This document shows positions 15,294 through 15,831 of a stretch of DNA of 15,831 nt, piece by piece (within the stretch, counting starts at the first letter, position 1; each line of letters starts with the position of its first letter). The notes beneath the pieces are model-generated. The model saw only the letters and a program-made list of their open reading frames with translations. It did no database searches and was not told where the DNA came from. The stretch lies in the NCBI GenBank assembly GCA_964426545.1, contig CAYRQP010000028.1, forward strand, positions 1-15,831, given 5' to 3'. The position numbers were made by a program, and so were the translations under genes. The DNA comes from CAYRQP01 sp964426545 (GTDB lineage: Bacteria > Fermentibacterota > Fermentibacteria > Fermentibacterales > JCC-6).

Positions 15294-15746
15294 ATGAAAA
15301 AATCGTTTATTCTAATACTACTTCTTGCCATTCCTGTAATGGGAGAGGTCGTTGATGGGTCATTGCATTGGGAAGATGCATGGATTATTGATTCGTTCTT
15401 ATCTGGAAACGGTCTGGAGGTCTTAGTAGGAATCGGGACTGATTACGATATAGCTCCTCATCCTTTCTTTATGATACAATTTCCAGGTGATTATCTTGGC
15501 TCAGACGACGTTTATACCCTTCTTAATTCCAATCCTGACGACTTAGAAAAAATAGCATGGGTAGTCGGCGCGGTAGCAGGGCTTACGAGAGGAACTTCTT
15601 GGACATCTTCGTACGTTTTCGTAATGTTTGAGGATTATGTTGTGTCGATAAGCACTGCAGATGCTCGTTGGGCAATACAGGAGGGACTATCTGATCAAGA
15701 ATCCGGAATCAGGTTACTGTCGAGTTTATTGATATTCGAAATGTAA
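15294..15746 (+). CDS. Small secreted protein of unknown function
   Basis: A 150-residue exported protein that I do not recognise. A classical signal peptide is visible (MKKS, hydrophobic core 5-14, likely cleavage near AIPVMGE, residues 12-18). The mature part is acidic and rich in aromatic residues, with patterns such as LHWEDAWIIDSFLSG (24-38), TDYDIAPHPFF (49-59) and SWTSSYVFVMFEDYVVSIS (102-120). There is no lipobox, no membrane helix beyond the signal, and no obvious catalytic motif; the mature protein has no cysteine. AGGGAG at 15284-15289 supports the start. A broken relative lies directly upstream, so this looks like a tandem family, perhaps periplasmic or surface proteins. Confidence 0.75.
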   Translation: MKKSFILILLLAIPVMGEVVDGSLHWEDAWIIDSFLSGNGLEVLVGIGTDYDIAPHPFFMIQFPGDYLGSDDVYTLLNSNPDDLEKIAWVVGAVAGLTRGTSWTSSYVFVMFEDYVVSISTADARWAIQEGLSDQESGIRLLSSLLIFEM

Positions 15747-15831
15747 ACAATCATTTTCAGATATCACGGCAATGAGAATAGAATAGCATTGACGTATATT
15801 GCCGGCTTAACTGTTCCTGTTCTAATAGTTC
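15747..15831. other. Right-end spacer, nothing recognised
   Basis: No ORF, convincing hairpin or promoter is visible in the last 85 bases. A TTGCCG/TAATAG pair 18 bp apart near the end is too weak to call. Confidence 0.3.

Overview
The window looks like chromosomal DNA of a moderate-GC, Gram-negative-type bacterium, most likely a candidate phylum in or near the FCB group (Fermentibacteria, Cloacimonetes, Latescibacteria and similar). That placement is an inference. It rests on a secreted M14 peptidase ending in a Por/type IX-like sorting domain, and on a complete Bacteroides/Leptospira-style bat (MoxR / von Willebrand A) operon. No identity searches could be run.

Layout. (1) 105-6060: five same-strand genes. 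These are a secreted zinc carboxypeptidase behind a good sigma70-type promoter, ribosomal protein L27 (rpmA), imidazolonepropionase (hutI), a cytoplasmic TPR protein, and a DUF512-type PDZ/radical-SAM protein starting at TTG. Gaps are 24 bp, 15 bp, a 4-bp overlap and 2 bp, so at least rpmA to DUF512 look co-transcribed. The cluster is functionally mixed: L27 has no L21 or ObgE neighbour, and HutI has no other histidine-degradation gene. (2) 6061-6246: a non-standard intergenic region with a long imperfect hairpin, four perfect 27-bp tandem repeats and a second hairpin made from the last repeat. A 47-codon ORF runs through the repeats and ends in a TAATG overlap with the moxR start. (3) 6247-13189: a seven-gene bat operon (moxR, DUF58, a membrane protein, batA, batB, batC, batD). 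From DUF58 on, every junction is a 1-base or 4-base stop/start overlap. (4) 13176-13224: a palindrome with a GGGACAC core, related to the one before moxR, that contains the batD stop codon. (5) 13293-14726: a sodium:solute symporter with its own weak promoter. (6) 14727-15831: a frameshifted pseudogene followed by an intact small secreted protein that appears to be its paralogue.

How the genes fit together. In bat operons the MoxR AAA+ ATPase works with the DUF58 protein. BatA and BatB are membrane-anchored vWA proteins, BatC a periplasmic TPR protein and BatD a large exported beta-rich protein with one membrane anchor. Together they are thought to form an envelope complex, although their biochemical role remains poorly defined. 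The protein between DUF58 and BatA has the same layout as BatD (exported part, one membrane helix, basic stop-transfer, helical cytoplasmic tail), and the two tails look related.

The most unusual material is the family of GACAC palindromes on both sides of the bat operon, the tandem expansion of one palindrome arm directly in front of moxR, and the decaying duplicate of the small secreted protein at the right end. I found no CRISPR array, tRNA, rRNA, transposase or phage gene, and no clear new defence system.
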